A DNA stretch of 64,000 nt from Ridgeia piscesae (Eukaryota > Annelida > Polychaeta > Sabellida > Siboglinidae). This document shows, one piece after another, positions 1 through 59,630 of the stretch. The DNA lies in the NCBI GenBank assembly GCA_025642075.2, contig JAODUO010000970.1, positions 1 to 64,000 on the forward strand, in the 5' to 3' direction. The notes beneath the pieces were generated by a model. The model searched no databases. It saw only the letters and a program-made list of their open reading frames with translations, and had not been told where the DNA came from. The position numbers and the translations under genes are program-made. Within the stretch, counting starts at the first letter, position 1. Every line of letters starts with the position of its first letter.

Positions 1-673
1 TTCCGCCGGGTCTTCTTTACCAGGTTTACCAGCGCGTTCAGTTCTATCTTGAAAATGTTGGCCCTTATCGTTGCAACCGAAATTCAGCTATTTCTGAACG
101 AAAATCATGTTCGTGCACGAAGCGGATGTAAACATCGCGACGCGCCACCTGGCGATTATTTTAACGGAATTTTAAATACAGATTTGCCCGATCTGAGGCT
201 CAATGAGGCTCAATGAACCAAACATTAGCCACGTCACACATCAGTCAAAATGGCGCGACTTACGAACTTTGATAGAAAAGGTGTTCAGATTTTTTTTACT
301 AATAAGCCACTGACTTTAAAAATGTGATTACCATTCAGAATAGTTCGTTTTTATTAACTCTTTCACGTGCATAGCATGTAACTTTTCCCTTTTGGTTCCC
401 TTTAACTAACAAACTTTAACCAAAACTACTACTCAATATATGTCCTGTACCACTTTATGAATAACCTTACCACAAGAATAATACTTATCAATCAATATTT
501 CCGTTTGTTTTTCAAATTTTATACACCACCAATTTCAAACCTCTACATCCACCAATTTTCCCGCCGTCAATGAGAAGAGGCTTCCAATCGACTCGATAGG
601 CGTCGCTGCGGACTATCAGAATTCCCGAATTTCCATTAAAAATTAACGCAATATTTTTCAGAAAACAGTTCAA

Positions 674-686
674 ACTATATATTTAT
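674..686 (+). promoter_or_regulatory. Candidate TATA-like element upstream of exon 1
   Basis: ACTATATATTTAT lies about 150 nt before the start codon and is retained, within a well-conserved block, in the second exon-1 copy (about 58626-58638). Conservation and position suggest a core promoter; no transcript end is visible. Confidence 0.35.
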
Positions 687-832
687 GTCGTAAAACCGAT
701 ACTATATTGTTGGTGACATTTCAAAATAAAACATCCAAAGAAACTAAAGAAATTCTCCCCGTGCGCAGCAATTAGTGATCCCCAAACACATCATTTGAAT
801 CAGAGCTCTGCTCGAACCTCGATAACGGCAAG

Positions 833-47818
<46,986 letters not shown>

Positions 47819-47902
47819 ACGTTTAACTAGCGTTGTTGGATGCTATTGTTTGAACTTTGACTACAACAAGAACTAGCAGGGAGTTTAGAAGGCTATAACT
47901 TA

Positions 47903-48006
47903 AATGGGTGAAGGAAACCTGCGATAAAGGCTCTGATAGGGCCGCTGTAGTTACGTTTGGCACCATTGGTTTTGGCCTCGTTCGTTCTATGACCTCATTG
48001 AATTAG
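47903..48006 (+). pseudogene. Decayed duplicate of the gene's C-terminal tail
   Basis: In frame it reads KWVKETCDKGSDRAAVVTFG then TIGFGLVRSMTSLN and TAG, against EKWTSGPCGKVSGSDRAVV and the tail of exon 5. The similarity continues past both stop codons. It lies in the presumed 3' UTR, about 85 nt after the real stop, and is preceded by a stop in frame. An Arg now breaks the hydrophobic run. Most likely a relic of a neighbouring paralogue's last exon. Confidence 0.75.
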
Positions 48007-48109
48007 AATGTTAAACAAATGTTGTTAGACGTTATTATTTGAACGTGTTGAATGTCACTGTTCCTGGGTCAAAGTACCCCAAAAATGTACAATTGGCTTT
48101 TAACAGGTC

Positions 48110-48115
48110 AATAAA
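48110..48115 (+). terminator. Polyadenylation signal AATAAA
   Basis: CAATAAATAAATG about 290 nt after the stop codon, followed by T/GT-rich sequence; the first canonical signal after the coding region. Confidence 0.6.
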
Positions 48116-48251
48116 TAAATGTTTCATTCTGACCAATTAAGTTTTATATTCTCATTGTACATATGTTGAAGCATATCTCGCATAAACCGTTCAGTGTAAT
48201 ATGTTTTACTTTTGTTATGACAGTCACTCGAAATCAAACGTGATTTTCATC

Positions 48252-48990
48252 GCGTGTCCAGCGTCATCAACGAATAATTTCAACAGTACGTACAATTTGA
48301 GTAGTTTTAGTTAAATATGAACTGAAAATGATTCTTCGGTAATTTAGAGTATATGCCATTTAATAAATATCAAGAGTTATACGATTTAATTTGACTTGGA
48401 AACATTGTTTATCGTCGTTGTTACTATGGTGATATTTGTTTGCACTCTGTTGTTTCTTGGAACGGCCTATTTTCGATTAATGCAGTTCACTCAGAAAGGT
48501 ATGTAGAATTATTGTTCATGCATAATCAGTAACCGATAAGTTATTATTTTATCAATTCCAACTGTCATAGGCTTCCGATAATCAAAATTAGGTAAACTGT
48601 GACCTACCAAATTGGTAAGAGTTTATGACGCTGGACACGCAATGTAGAAATTACAAAACAAGTATTCACACGATTTTAAACATGCATCTGCACGGACAAT
48701 AATGCTTATATTGAATTTATATCCTTCGTAGTGACATACAATGTACAATTCAAGATAGTGGACGTAGCATCACTTTGGATATTTTGAATAACAAATTGAA
48801 CGACAACGCATTAAGTATATCATTAATATATATCAAATGTAAATAATGAGAAATGACAATGGTTCCTAAATATAGTATTGTCGAGAGCATATCGCTCCTG
48901 TGTATATATTAGTTTACAGTTAACAAGTAGTGACGCTGGACACTCTGCGCTGAAGCTGGACACGCAAAATATGTGTAGATAAACCTCATT
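48252..48990. repeat. Repeated GACGCTGGACACGC motif
   Basis: GCGTGTCCAGCGTCA at 48252-48266 is the exact inverse of TGACGCTGGACACGC at 48626-48640. TGACGCTGGACAC occurs again at 48931, followed by AAGCTGGACACGC. The last two are each followed by a diverged TTACAAAACAA block, so they form a direct repeat. Confidence 0.75.
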
Positions 48991-49621
48991 ATCACCCATC
49001 ACGAATTACAAAACAAATAGAAACAACTTTAGACGTGCAAGGATTTGTGTGATAATGTATACATGAAATTTGCATGGTCCATTAATGTATAAATGAATTA
49101 AAATGGTCAATGGTATCAATATGTTAAGCATAATGTTAAGGTATTTTGTGTAACAAACTGAACAACAACATATTAGGTTAATCGCTAACAGAAACGATAA
49201 TGTTTGAATGTAAACAGTAAGTAGTTACTGCGTAATGCTCTCGCCAGCTTGTCTCTCCCAGTTAGGCGATTGTTTTTATTGACATTTCGTTCGCTGAACA
49301 CATGACGCTTGGAATGCAATTATTTCTATTCACACTTGTTGGAAAAATGTACCAAGGATCTTTGTGGTTCCTTGTAACCGATTAGTGGTAAACTATGATG
49401 ATGCACATGGGAAATGTGCATCACGAGCGCATATTATGGCAGTCAAGCTAAGCCACTACCCGAATGGAACCGGAACTTCTGTAGTTGACCGGAGGGGTGA
49501 AGAGGCCACAAGTGACCAACCTTGCCAACTGGGCCTAGATTGGTGGATGGGCATTCATGCAGCACTATTGGAAACATGATGCTTCCCGGACTACTATGAT
49601 ATATGTATGTATGTATATTAT

Positions 49622-49673
<52 letters not shown>

Positions 49674-51920
49674 AGCCGTTAGTAGACCCGATATGGCATA
49701 TATTTGTATTAACCAAACTATCACTGCTGTAAATACACATATAAAAGTATATCGAAAGGTATCAATCATATAAACCCACATTTACCCACACTGACATGGA
49801 TGTTACCATCATTCACTGTCAGAACTGGCGGTAGTCGCGTGACTTCACAAGTTGATTACAACGAGAATCTTGCTGCTAAACCAGTAATACGATAAGTTGC
49901 GAACGCACTTTGATGACGGATTCACACACTTTGATTATGTGCCGTGAACTTTTAATCACTTGTTTGACTTGTTATATAGCTCATTTATGATACAGCCAGA
50001 TCTTGCGAGATACCCACAAAACTCAGGCTTTTTAACATGGGATAATGGCGGCACAATAACATTTTGAAGAGTACAAAATATCCACAATGCATTGCGGAGG
50101 GAATTTCCTCGCTATGGTGCACAAGGTCCACTACAGTCGTTAGTGCCTGTCCGCGAACGACTGCATCCATGCTACAATTTTTCGACAGTAGCTGTTCATG
50201 GACACAAATTCATATATATTTGTTTAGCTACGCAAATACATATAATTCGAAATAAAACATTAAATAGTATATACAAGCTGTTTATAATATAATAATCGGG
50301 AATATGCATCATGAAAGCAAAATGTGTTAAATTTGGTAGTGCCTATATATACAATACAATGAAATATGGCAAATAAATATATAATATACAATGCACATAA
50401 TATGTTCTTTAAAATGATAACAAATATTATGTTGATCAAATAAATAACATATCTCAGATATATTTTAAAATAATAGATTATTTATTTTAAAATAATTGTC
50501 TTTGGCTAGTTAATAAATAAATGTATATATATATTAAAATAAAAAGTATCTTCTAAACATATTATTTTAAGTTAGTAAACAAATAAATAAATATTATAAG
50601 AGGTCTAAAATGTCATTTAAAATTTTATTTACAATTGAATTATATTTAAAATTGTATTATATTGAATGCGTCCAAATACAAAAATTATGATAACAATTAT
50701 ATTTTAAAATATATTTAACATTATTTTTATAGAATTATTAAGTTCAGCTAACATTTCACAGTAAGAGAAGTTTTGTGTTCATCACCATCGATCCGCTATT
50801 GAGAACAGGAGAAAAATCAAAGAGGCCATCAACATACACAGGGGAAGCCATCTTTAAACAGAAATATTGGACAAGAACTTCCGCCGGTCATGTTCCAGCT
50901 TAAATTGTGTCACGTGGTGTAAATCATGTGACATAACCTTGAAGTTCAATCCGCTGAAGAACGCTGTGAGAGACAGCCGAAATATATGGAAAAAAGTTTG
51001 TTGAGAGATAAATCATTTACTAATTATGTATAATATATATATGTATATTATATATATATATTATATATACATACATACATAATATGAGCAATTTTTAAAC
51101 TAATTTCGAGGTACACAATATATTCAGAAACAAATTGTGAACATTTGTAATGTAGTTTGTTATGATAGGTCGATTCAAGTTATCCTTTCAAATATTGTCG
51201 AGAAGATCAAGTCATAATATTTCATCATTATTTATCAATATTTCAATATATGTCCACCAACATAATCTGCTTTTATTATTTGTAAACATATATATATGAT
51301 AATTTTTTTATATAATGGTGTCTTAATGCGATCTGGTTTTATATTTAATATCAGAAACAGCTCTTGATATTATCTTGTACAAAGATGTACAACATTTATT
51401 AGGCATTCTTGTGACTGACTGCTGACTACATATTATGTACACTTAATGTACATAAGCAGTGATGTTATACAGTTGCTCACCAGGTGTCACCACTATCTAA
51501 GACAAAGCCAGAAATAGACCTTCAGTACAACACATAATATCCTGTTTTCTCTATTTTTATTAAATCAGCAGATACAAACATTTGTTTTTTCCCAAAATTA
51601 TGGATAGATGAAATGACAACTATAATGATGCTGATAAGTAGAGTGTAAAATATAATATAATTATATTTGTTAAATGAATTTCATAAAATTGTATATAACA
51701 TGGACTATATGTGACCCACCATCCCAAAATGAGACGCTTCTCGAAAATAATGGTAGTGCGTTTTATTTCATATTTGGGTCGAGCAGTTTCAGACGGATAT
51801 AATGATACCTCAATGTTATTTATAGTCATATTATTGCTCGATTTTAGGCTGTTGCCCGCACTGCGACCGCCTATCTCTAGGCTCGCTAGCTAGGAGGTGT
51901 AACTCTTAGGCGGTGGTGAA
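48991..51920. other. Intergenic DNA with (AT)n tract and dispersed repeat
   Basis: A (TA)n tract lies at 49626-49671 and a copy of the 36360-36495 repeat at 50125-50295. A frame at 49364-49579 is open but matches nothing I recognise. 50300-51100 is very AT-rich. Confidence 0.5.
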
Positions 51921-51922
51921 AA

Positions 51923-53477
51923 ATGGCGGCCGTGGTAGTTTGGAGTAGACAACACAGGAGGAATTTGAGGCGAAATCGGGTATTCCGGGATAGGAAGAAT
52001 CCACTTGACATGTACGACGACGAAGAGTTTTACAAACAAGTTTAGATTTCGCCGTCACGATATCCTTACAATCGTGGATGAACTGCGAGACGACTTTGAG
52101 TATCCCGACAAGCGACATGCAAGGCCCCTTGCCGGCTACTATGCAAGTTATAGTGACGTTGCGGATGTATGCGAGTTTGTTTCTAGAACTTGGTGGCTGA
52201 GACCATCGGCATCGACCAGTCAACCGCATCCCGAACCATCCACCATGTGACCAACGCTTTGGTCGCTCGGATGCATGAGTAGATACAGCTACCGACGCAA
52301 CAACAAGCCGACCGGCACAAGGCGAAGTTCCTCCGGCTAGCAGGATTCCCCACCGTGGTGGTGTAGCGTTTGCGAGGTGAATCCCACCGCTGCCACCAAT
52401 TGTAGCGTTTGCGGGTGTATCCCGCGTTTGGCGCGAACGGTCGGCACGGAGGCGTCTAGTGGCGGACTCGGGCACACGTTCACTCACTCAGTCTAACACA
52501 AACAATATAATATATAGTTTCTTCCCACAGTTTATTATCTCAAAATCCTAATAGTACAAATCTAAGAAACTAACTAAAATACTTCAACAACTAAACCAAT
52601 AAAAATACAAAGTGACGGCACTGACAGCGTGTATTATACGTGGTCATCAATTCACACAATATTGAAGTGACTCACTCACGGGTGTTCTGTTTCTCGTGGA
52701 GAGCGGTGTGTCGCGGGCGACTGCTGACAATATGCGCCAGTAGTCGGCGCAACGCTAGGTACTGTGACGTACCGCATGTGTCACAGGGCGATCTGGAGCG
52801 GCGTGTTCCGGGATGAACAGTACCTGTTCTCCCGACAATATGCCCCAGTAGTCTCCCCAATAGGACACACACAGTATAATTATGCTGTGACAGTAAGCCT
52901 AGCTGTCATAGCTCTGGAGCGGCGTGACCCGGGGTGAACAGCGTACGTGTTCCCCCGGTAATAAGCCCCAGTAGTCTCCCCGAATAATTAGAAATCCCCC
53001 TATTTATACTTCCTAATATCTAGCCTGAGGACAGACGATATCCCCGATTAAGTCATTTTGTCCAGCGAACTATGCACCCCTGCAGATTACCCAAATAGCA
53101 GGGTAGGATTTACCCTTCTTCAACCAGATGGCCCTAGAAATTAGCATATACGCTAGCTGGCAGTCCACGACATATTGGCAAGGTGCCAGTGACCTTTTAC
53201 TCCCCGGTAGAGTACGAAAATACCAGGGTTGGTTCTCTGCCTATGCCAGATGGCCCTAACATTAACATATAGATTGCATAGGAAACCTTCCGTTGTCTCT
53301 TCTCGGAGTAAACAACCCTCCTTGTAATTATGTGCATGCACATAATAGTGGTATATGTATATATATATATATATATTTCTATGAAAAATCCCTACATTGG
53401 CATGCATCGACGGGACCCACGTCCGCACGAGCACGAATATGTCAACAGGAAGAATGTTCACTCGATAAACGTCCAGG
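51923..53477 (+). pseudogene. Second Harbinger transposase, truncated and split by an insertion
   Basis: From ATG 51923: MAAVVVWSRQHRRNLRRN, VFRDRKNPLDMYDDEEFYKQ then TAG. It continues in other frames with FRFRRHDILTIVDELRDDFE, IDQSTASRTIHHVTNALVAR and FLRLAGFPTVVV. About 1 kb of unrelated DNA follows. At 53396-53476 the nuclease resumes with HEHEYVNRKNVHSINVQ. This is the same fold as the intact copy at 8106-9832 (RSHPFEIYDDAELF, KATISRTIH, HEYVNRKN) but a different subfamily. Confidence 0.75.
52365..53390. mobile_element. Insertion of unknown type in the Harbinger remnant
   Basis: It interrupts the transposase between TVVV and the CIDGTH region. Its edge repeats GTAGCGTTTGCG, and it contains two diverged units of about 125 bp (GGAGCGGCGTG..CCGGG.TGAACAG..CCCCAGTAGTCTCCCC, at 52795 and 52917). 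No coding. Could be an LTR-like or non-autonomous element; termini not resolved. Confidence 0.45.
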
Positions 53478-53603
53478 TAACGTGTGATTTATCAAATAGT
53501 TTAAATTTCCTCAAACCTTTATGCAATGTGACTCTGTTCTAACATACTAGGTAATAACGTATTTACTGAAATACTTCTCGGAGTACTTGAATGAATCTGT
53601 TTG

Positions 53604-53606
53604 TGT

Positions 53607-53647
<41 letters not shown>

Positions 53648-53702
53648 CGTGCGTGCCTGCGTGCGTGCGTGCGTGCGTGCATGCGTGTGTGTGTGTGTGT
53701 GC
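53604..53702. repeat. (GT)n/(GCGT)n compound microsatellite
   Basis: GT units, then GCGT units with single interruptions, then GT again. Confidence 0.97.
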
Positions 53703-53739
53703 CAAAGCAACCATTGTAAAAGTATACAGATGCATGATC

Positions 53740-53900
53740 AAACATATATTTAAATACAACTTTATAATTGAAATATAAATAAATTGTATTAACTATCTGT
53801 AATTGTATCTGACACTACTTAAAATGAATTGGTTGTATACAATTGTATTTAAATACATCCCTAAATTATTTGAATTTTTTTCAAATAACATTTCAAGTAC
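53740..53900. repeat. hAT-like terminal remnant
   Basis: TATTTAAATACA, TTGTATTTAAATACATCCC and TTTTTTTCAAATAACATTTCAAGTA resemble the subterminal AAGTATTTAAATACTT blocks in foldback C. Confidence 0.4.
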
Positions 53901-54527
53901 TTTTATTTGAGTATGGTTATTATTAAATGAAGGGTTATATTTCATTCGCTAGATCATTTGAAAATTGACCACATTTTTTAGTAAGAAAGAAAACCATTAT
54001 CACTGAGGTCATACCAATGAAAGCAGGCTAAATTGTCTAGTTGTCACCTGTGAGCAGCTTGGTTTTGTTGCTAATAAGACTGTTAGCACATATTTGCTCT
54101 GTATGGTCTGGGGGAGGTAGGAGATTCTCAAACATCATTACTTGCCTACATTGTTGACATTTAACAGCATACCAACTGTAGCTATATAGGAATATATCAT
54201 GTAATAGCGACATAAATATGATGATGTTTTGATTTGACTACATAAACAGGGCCCTTGAATAATTATTATTATTTACTTATGTGAAACACCTATACACTGT
54301 ACATTGTGAAACAGTTAATTGTGCCTCTTGTGCCAGTCACAGCATTATTGCACTGCCTGAACAAAACTATCTGTCAGTTAACTGTGAAGGTACATAGCCT
54401 ACAAAGTCGTCAATATATCATAGGCATCATCTGCATACACTAAATAATTTTACACAATTTATCTCGCTGAATGTGACACATAATACACATTGAATAATAC
54501 AGACATCACTTTACAACTTAATTACAG

Positions 54528-54671
54528 GGCACTGGAATTAGATGGTTTCTGTACGACACAGGACACACTGGATTATGAACATTCCTATGTAGATCTTGCA
54601 GAATATTGTGAATATTGCAAAAAGACATTACTTCATCAAGATCATGTCGAAATGCAGAATATTATGAAACG
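54528..54671 (+). CDS. Candidate orphan exon, family unknown
   Basis: Acceptor TTAATTACAG and donor GTAAAC bound 144 nt (phase 0 if entered in frame 2 of the exon). The frame reads ALELDGFCTTQDTLDYEHSY, VDLAEYCEYCKKTLLHQDHV and EMQNIMKR. The C-x2-C pair and His suggest a zinc-binding segment, perhaps from a transposon protein. No neighbouring exon identified. Confidence 0.33.
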
Positions 54672-57034
54672 GTAAACATGTATTACTGGTCTCTACTGAG
54701 TCTGCAGTATTTGTCCAACCTGTAAACACACGGTCACTCATAAACAAGTGAAGTATGACAACTGTACTTCATTGTCAAGCATTAATCTGTTGAGTTTGTT
54801 ATTTAGATAATATTTATTAATAAAGTTATTATTTAATGACATGTATTTACTGATGGTTGATGTTTCATATGGTTCTAAACATTGCATAAATTATATTTAC
54901 TTCATAATTATTTACTGCAGGCTTTCATCAAAACATAGCCATTTGCCGAGTTAACATGCTAACATTAGCCAATATTAACTTATTAATTAAGTTGGTGTTA
55001 ATGTAAAATTTCTGGCTAATGTATATTTACTACCATAATTAATGTGGACATGTCTTAATAATTATGGACATTATGGCCATTTATTCATGTGTATATACAA
55101 AGTACGGCTGCTAATTATATATTGATTTATTAATTTATTTATTATTAATGATTTTTTGTTACAAAATTGTTTCATTTATATATCTTACCATAAGTAAGGT
55201 GGTTTTACAAATTTCATGTTTATATAATATTATAAACATATTCATGGACATTGTGGCATTTTACAAAAACAATTATGTCTGTCAAGGTTGCCTGCTAATA
55301 ATCACTTATTAACTAATTTATTATTACATGACTAGTTAATATGTATTTATTCTCGTAATAAATGTGGTTATACGTTATATGTATAAATATCTTCATATTT
55401 ATGGACTCGGCTGGTCTTAATTAGAATGTTTTGGCCTGGTAACTTGGTGCACTACTTAACTAATATTAGCTAATTAACTGGATTAATTAGTATGAAAAAG
55501 ACATCAGTATTGAAAATGTATTACTTCATTTAATGTATTTCAAAATATTGCAAACAATATTTTTAATAGTTCTATAAATTACAACGTTATGCCATTTTAA
55601 AGTCACTTATTCGAATACTTATCAACATAAACAAAAATGAGCTTATTTTACCATTATAAAATACACAAATTTAGCGCAATTCTGTCGTCTTTAAATTGCA
55701 ATAATTTTGGATCTAATAAAGGTATCGTAATAAAATTAATAGTTATGTGATCTGTAACTTATTACTTTTTCTTTTAAGCCTATATCCTGTGGTAATTTTG
55801 TTGAAGTACCTACAGCAGGGCTGCCTAGTATATTTTCCGTAACGATCATGGGGTGTGGAGGGGCTGGGTTGTCTCGGGACCATCTGTATAATGTTGGCCC
55901 TGGTCCTAAAGTCCATCTCGTGGCTGTAACTAAATCCCAAGTCATTCATTTTGATTAAAACTGATGAATTGTTTCCTTCCCTAGTCTGGGTTTGCCCCAA
56001 CCACCGAAGCAGCCACGGTTTCATTTACTGATAAATTGCAACACGGACTAGTGGTAGTAGTACTTCGTAGTTGCTAAGTTGGGTCGATGATGTTTTCGCG
56101 GCAACGCATTTTAGCCGTTTAAAATCGTCAATACTTCACTCAAAACAAGTTTCCAAACAGTGTATTTGCTAGGATTTTATTAAACATACGTGTCATGGAA
56201 GAGTTTATCCAAATGTCTTATTAAAACTAAGTTTTCCTGCGGTCAACTGCGAAATTGCCGGCAACCAGCAGACAACCGGAAGTAACTTATACATCTTGTG
56301 CTAGGTTGACCTTGCTGCGCTACTCTAGCGGCCTTGAACCCGGAGACAGCAGTCCAGTGCATATAAGTCCGTGATAAGACTAACAAGACCAAAAAACCAA
56401 AATACCCAAACTTGTATTATCACGAAAATACACAAGCCCCGTCACGCCTCACGGTTGTGTATATCACCATCACGGATTATGGCGCAGTGAAGTGTTTATA
56501 CTTCTCAAAAACCGGTTTGCCACGTTTTTAACTTTGTTACATGCTTATAGACGTTTATTGATTTGCTCTCTGTGACTGTAAAATAAACATATCGATTAAT
56601 TGGTGTATTTGTTGAATAGGACTCAGTCACAGTAGTGTCGTAATTATGAATCACAATGGTGTTGGTGGAAAATAAAACTTGTTTTTCTGTTTTGCTCTTT
56701 TGTTTTGATTCAGTAGCAAAGGCATAGAGGAGGTACAGGAAAACCAAAGTTTTTCATACAACCTATTACAGGAAAACCGGCTAATTTAACTACACGTCTA
56801 AGGTGAAGCAGTTCCTTTTACATATTCAGCATTTATTTAAGCGTCTACTAAGACCTATTCAGATTTCAGTCTCAGACAATATGTAGACAATAAATGTGTA
56901 AACGTAAAAAATACTTTCTGGCAGAATTTCAAATAGTCGCGTATATTTATTTTATTCCAGGCACACTTTGAAACCAACCAATTCGAATTACACTGCCTTA
57001 ATGGGAAACAAATTAAAACCGAATGCAGTCCCAA
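54672..57034. other. Intergenic DNA, no feature recognised
   Basis: Very AT-rich to about 55700, then mixed. Open frames at 55736-56024 on the minus strand lack splice or domain support. Confidence 0.5.
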
Positions 57035-57320
57035 CAGACCTAGGAGAACCATGGCTACACCGGGGAGAACCGTGGTCATACCGGGGAGAATCGTGATGAA
57101 CCGGCACGAAACCGGGGCGACACCGTGGCACGTCCTTGACACTCAAGAGTGACACTGTGTAAGGCCGTGTGACACCGTGGCTACGTCGGGATGATCCAGG
57201 GTTCAAACCGTAGCGACACCGGCAATACCACTATATATGTGACTGAAATATACAAACGAGCCAAATCTTCACGGATCACTCCGGAGCACCGGGACATTTT
57301 CACCGGGTTACACCGTGGCC
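57035..57320. repeat. GC-rich minisatellite, (ACCG[TG]GG..)n
   Basis: Diverged units of about 15-22 bp built on GAGAACCGTGG and ACACCGTGGC/ACACCGGGGA recur at least ten times. Confidence 0.75.
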
Positions 57321-57779
57321 AGAACAGGGACAGTGGGATTTTTTTTACTCGCTGTTGTTTTCAATTGTTCGTAGTTTGTTTGGCAAGGTATGGGTATGCT
57401 ATAATTGGTACTTGCTCCAGTTACGAATAACAACATCGTAAAAACCTTCCTCCAAGAACCACTCTCATTCAATTACATTAGGTAGGGTGTTTAGCCAATT
57501 AATCGAAATCGTTATGTTAGACATAACATAGCGAAATTACACAAATAATTAATTTGCAACAATTTAAGAAAAGACTCACGCCGTTGTTTCTTTCTTCGTA
57601 ATTATGAATAGTTATTGCAATGTTAACAAATAATTACTGTAACTTTGTACTTTATCTTATAAAGCTCACTACGTCTGCTATGTCCAATCAACAGAAGCAG
57701 CAACTCACAAACCATGAAATGGTATTATAGTGTATTATCTTTACAACACTGTTTTACTAAGCAATACTATTACTATGGT

Positions 57780-57825
57780 TTTGTTGTTGAATAAACTTTA
57801 ATTCATTCATTCAAATACTACCATT
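57780..57825 (+). repeat. LINE-like tail, AATAAACTTTAATTCATTCATTC
   Basis: A short ATTC-repeat tail after an AATAAA-like motif, typical of RTE/CR1-like 3' ends; the body was not recognised. Confidence 0.45.
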
Positions 57826-58507
57826 CTTTCCGTACTACACATATTAAATTTTTGGGAATACACAGATATAGGTTCCAGCTTTACTACTGTTTCTGAGGTA
57901 GCTGCTGATTAGAGCATAAAGACATCATCCCATTAACAAACTGTCAGTATAAACCTTATAATGATATGCTGATTCTCCACACACGAAACATCCTTAAAAT
58001 ATACATTGGTTGCAGGGGGGCCTTTGACTCAACCGAAACTCCAACTTTACAAGTCTTGGTACCTTGAGGCTCTTCTTAGACTTAGACTTCCATCTACCCC
58101 CTCGCCATTGCAAAAAATAACATTCCAGCCCCGGCATAAATTATTGGAATACATGTGTAAAATAAAATCACGCAGGCTATTCGATAATATTCCTGTGGTA
58201 TGTGGTGTGAAAAGCTGTTTGCAATTTCGTTAGACGAATGGAAATTTCACTGTTGTTTACAATACCGTCACGGTTTATGGCGCACTGAAATTCTGTGCAC
58301 TGCGTTTGCGTTTCTCAAATATCTAGTTGCTTTGTTCATTTTAGTTTGTTACAAATAATTTTCCTGCGAATTTGTAGACGTCCTTTCTCCAACAGTGTTC
58401 GATATAATAATATATGTATTTAATCACAATGATGCTGATACTAACTTGAGGCACGAAAATGGACATAACAGCATCCAACGAAACACCCAGCCTCCTCACT
58501 CTGAGGA
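57826..58507. other. Intergenic DNA upstream of the second exon-1 module
   Basis: Nothing recognised. Confidence 0.5.
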
Positions 58508-58929
58508 AATCATGAGAGGTTAGTTCCAGTCGACTCGATAAACGTCGCTGCGGATTATCAGAATTTCCTTTCAAAATTACCGCAATATTTACTAATGTCC
58601 TAATTTTTTCAGAAAACAGTTCAAACTATATATTTATTTCGTAAAACCGATACTATATTGTTGGTGACATTTCAAAATAAAACACCCAAAGAAACTAACG
58701 AAATTCTCCCCGTGCGCAACAATTAGTGAACCCCAAACACATCGTTTAAATCAGAGCTCTGCTGGAACCTCGATAACGGCAAGATGACAGTCAGAATTGT
58801 CAGATGTTTTTTGATTATAATTGCCTCGCAAATGTTGGATAGCGGTAAGTAGGACATACTGTATGTAAAAAACGCAAATTTCGCTATACGCAACGCGGCA
58901 TCGCAAAAATGTCAGTGGGTCACGATACC
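58508..58929 (+). repeat. Promoter/exon-1 module, copy 2 of 3
   Basis: It aligns with 570-985 almost throughout, including the TATA-like block, the 5' UTR, ATG, donor and early intron to CACGATAC. It carries an extra 20-bp stretch near 58590 and scattered substitutions. Confidence 0.88.
58784..58844 (+). CDS. Signal-peptide exon of a paralogue (or orphan first exon)
   Basis: MTVRIVRCFLIIIASQMLDS plus one base, then donor GTAAGT: same length, phase and donor as exon 1 (833-893), with five amino-acid differences (F8C, V9F, L12I and A19D among them). The frame is intact. None of exons 2-5 of a second gene copy is seen between here and the window end, so the rest lies beyond 64 kb or is lost. 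Confidence 0.72.
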
Positions 58930-58936
58930 CCAGACA

Positions 58937-59115
58937 GCTTGCAAACATTAATCTAACGTTAATTTCACGTTAGCAGAAACGTTGGTTTAACATTTACATG
59001 GGAACCGTTTTTTGCGTTATGTTGCTCGTTTTAACGTAGATCTACGTTTACTTTCTAACCAAACAAAAACAACCGAAAACTAACGTTTCGGGAACGTTAG
59101 AGATTTGACTTAGTT
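58937..59115. repeat. AACGTT-rich repeat, possible MITE
   Basis: TCTAACGTTAATTTCACGTTAGC, AACGTAGATCTACGTT and TTTCGGGAACGTTAG give many short palindromes directly after the exon-1 module. Confidence 0.45.
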
Positions 59116-59630
59116 CACATCTTCCTCTGCATCCTCGCAGTTTTATTTTGTGAATCGGCAACCAATAAGTTTGTGAATTTTGCATGCGGAAATTGTTACC
59201 ATTTTTTTACCAAGAAAGTTGAATAAAACATAGATACTAAGATAGGTATATCAACATCCGCTAGATGGCAGCATCGCTCAGTGTCCGCGTAACGCGTTCC
59301 AGAAATGGCGCAGGTTTTTTGCCGCCCAAGTGACTGGCTGGATTACATGGTCTCAGAAAACTGCGTGTTTCTTGCAATGTAATAATTTTTTTTACTCTTG
59401 ACATTGATATCGACCAATGAATGCCCTCAAAAGATGATCGGCGGGACAAATCTGTTACATTGCATTCGGATGTGGATGATTAAGGTTGGTGAACTTTGCG
59501 TTGCGTTTATTTATAAAAATGCTAATATTTAACAAGACAAGATTTAACAAGATTGCCACCTAGAGATTCAACTCTAGATGGCAGGTGGACTAGGAAGCCA
59601 TTTGGCTTATCGAGAGTCCAACCTATCTAT

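Noticed and set aside
49364..49579. 71-codon frame as a gene
   Set aside because: No start context, splice support or family resemblance; too short to claim.
51906..52487. 193-codon minus-strand frame
   Set aside because: It is the antisense of the Harbinger transposase remnant, which has the recognisable motifs on the + strand.
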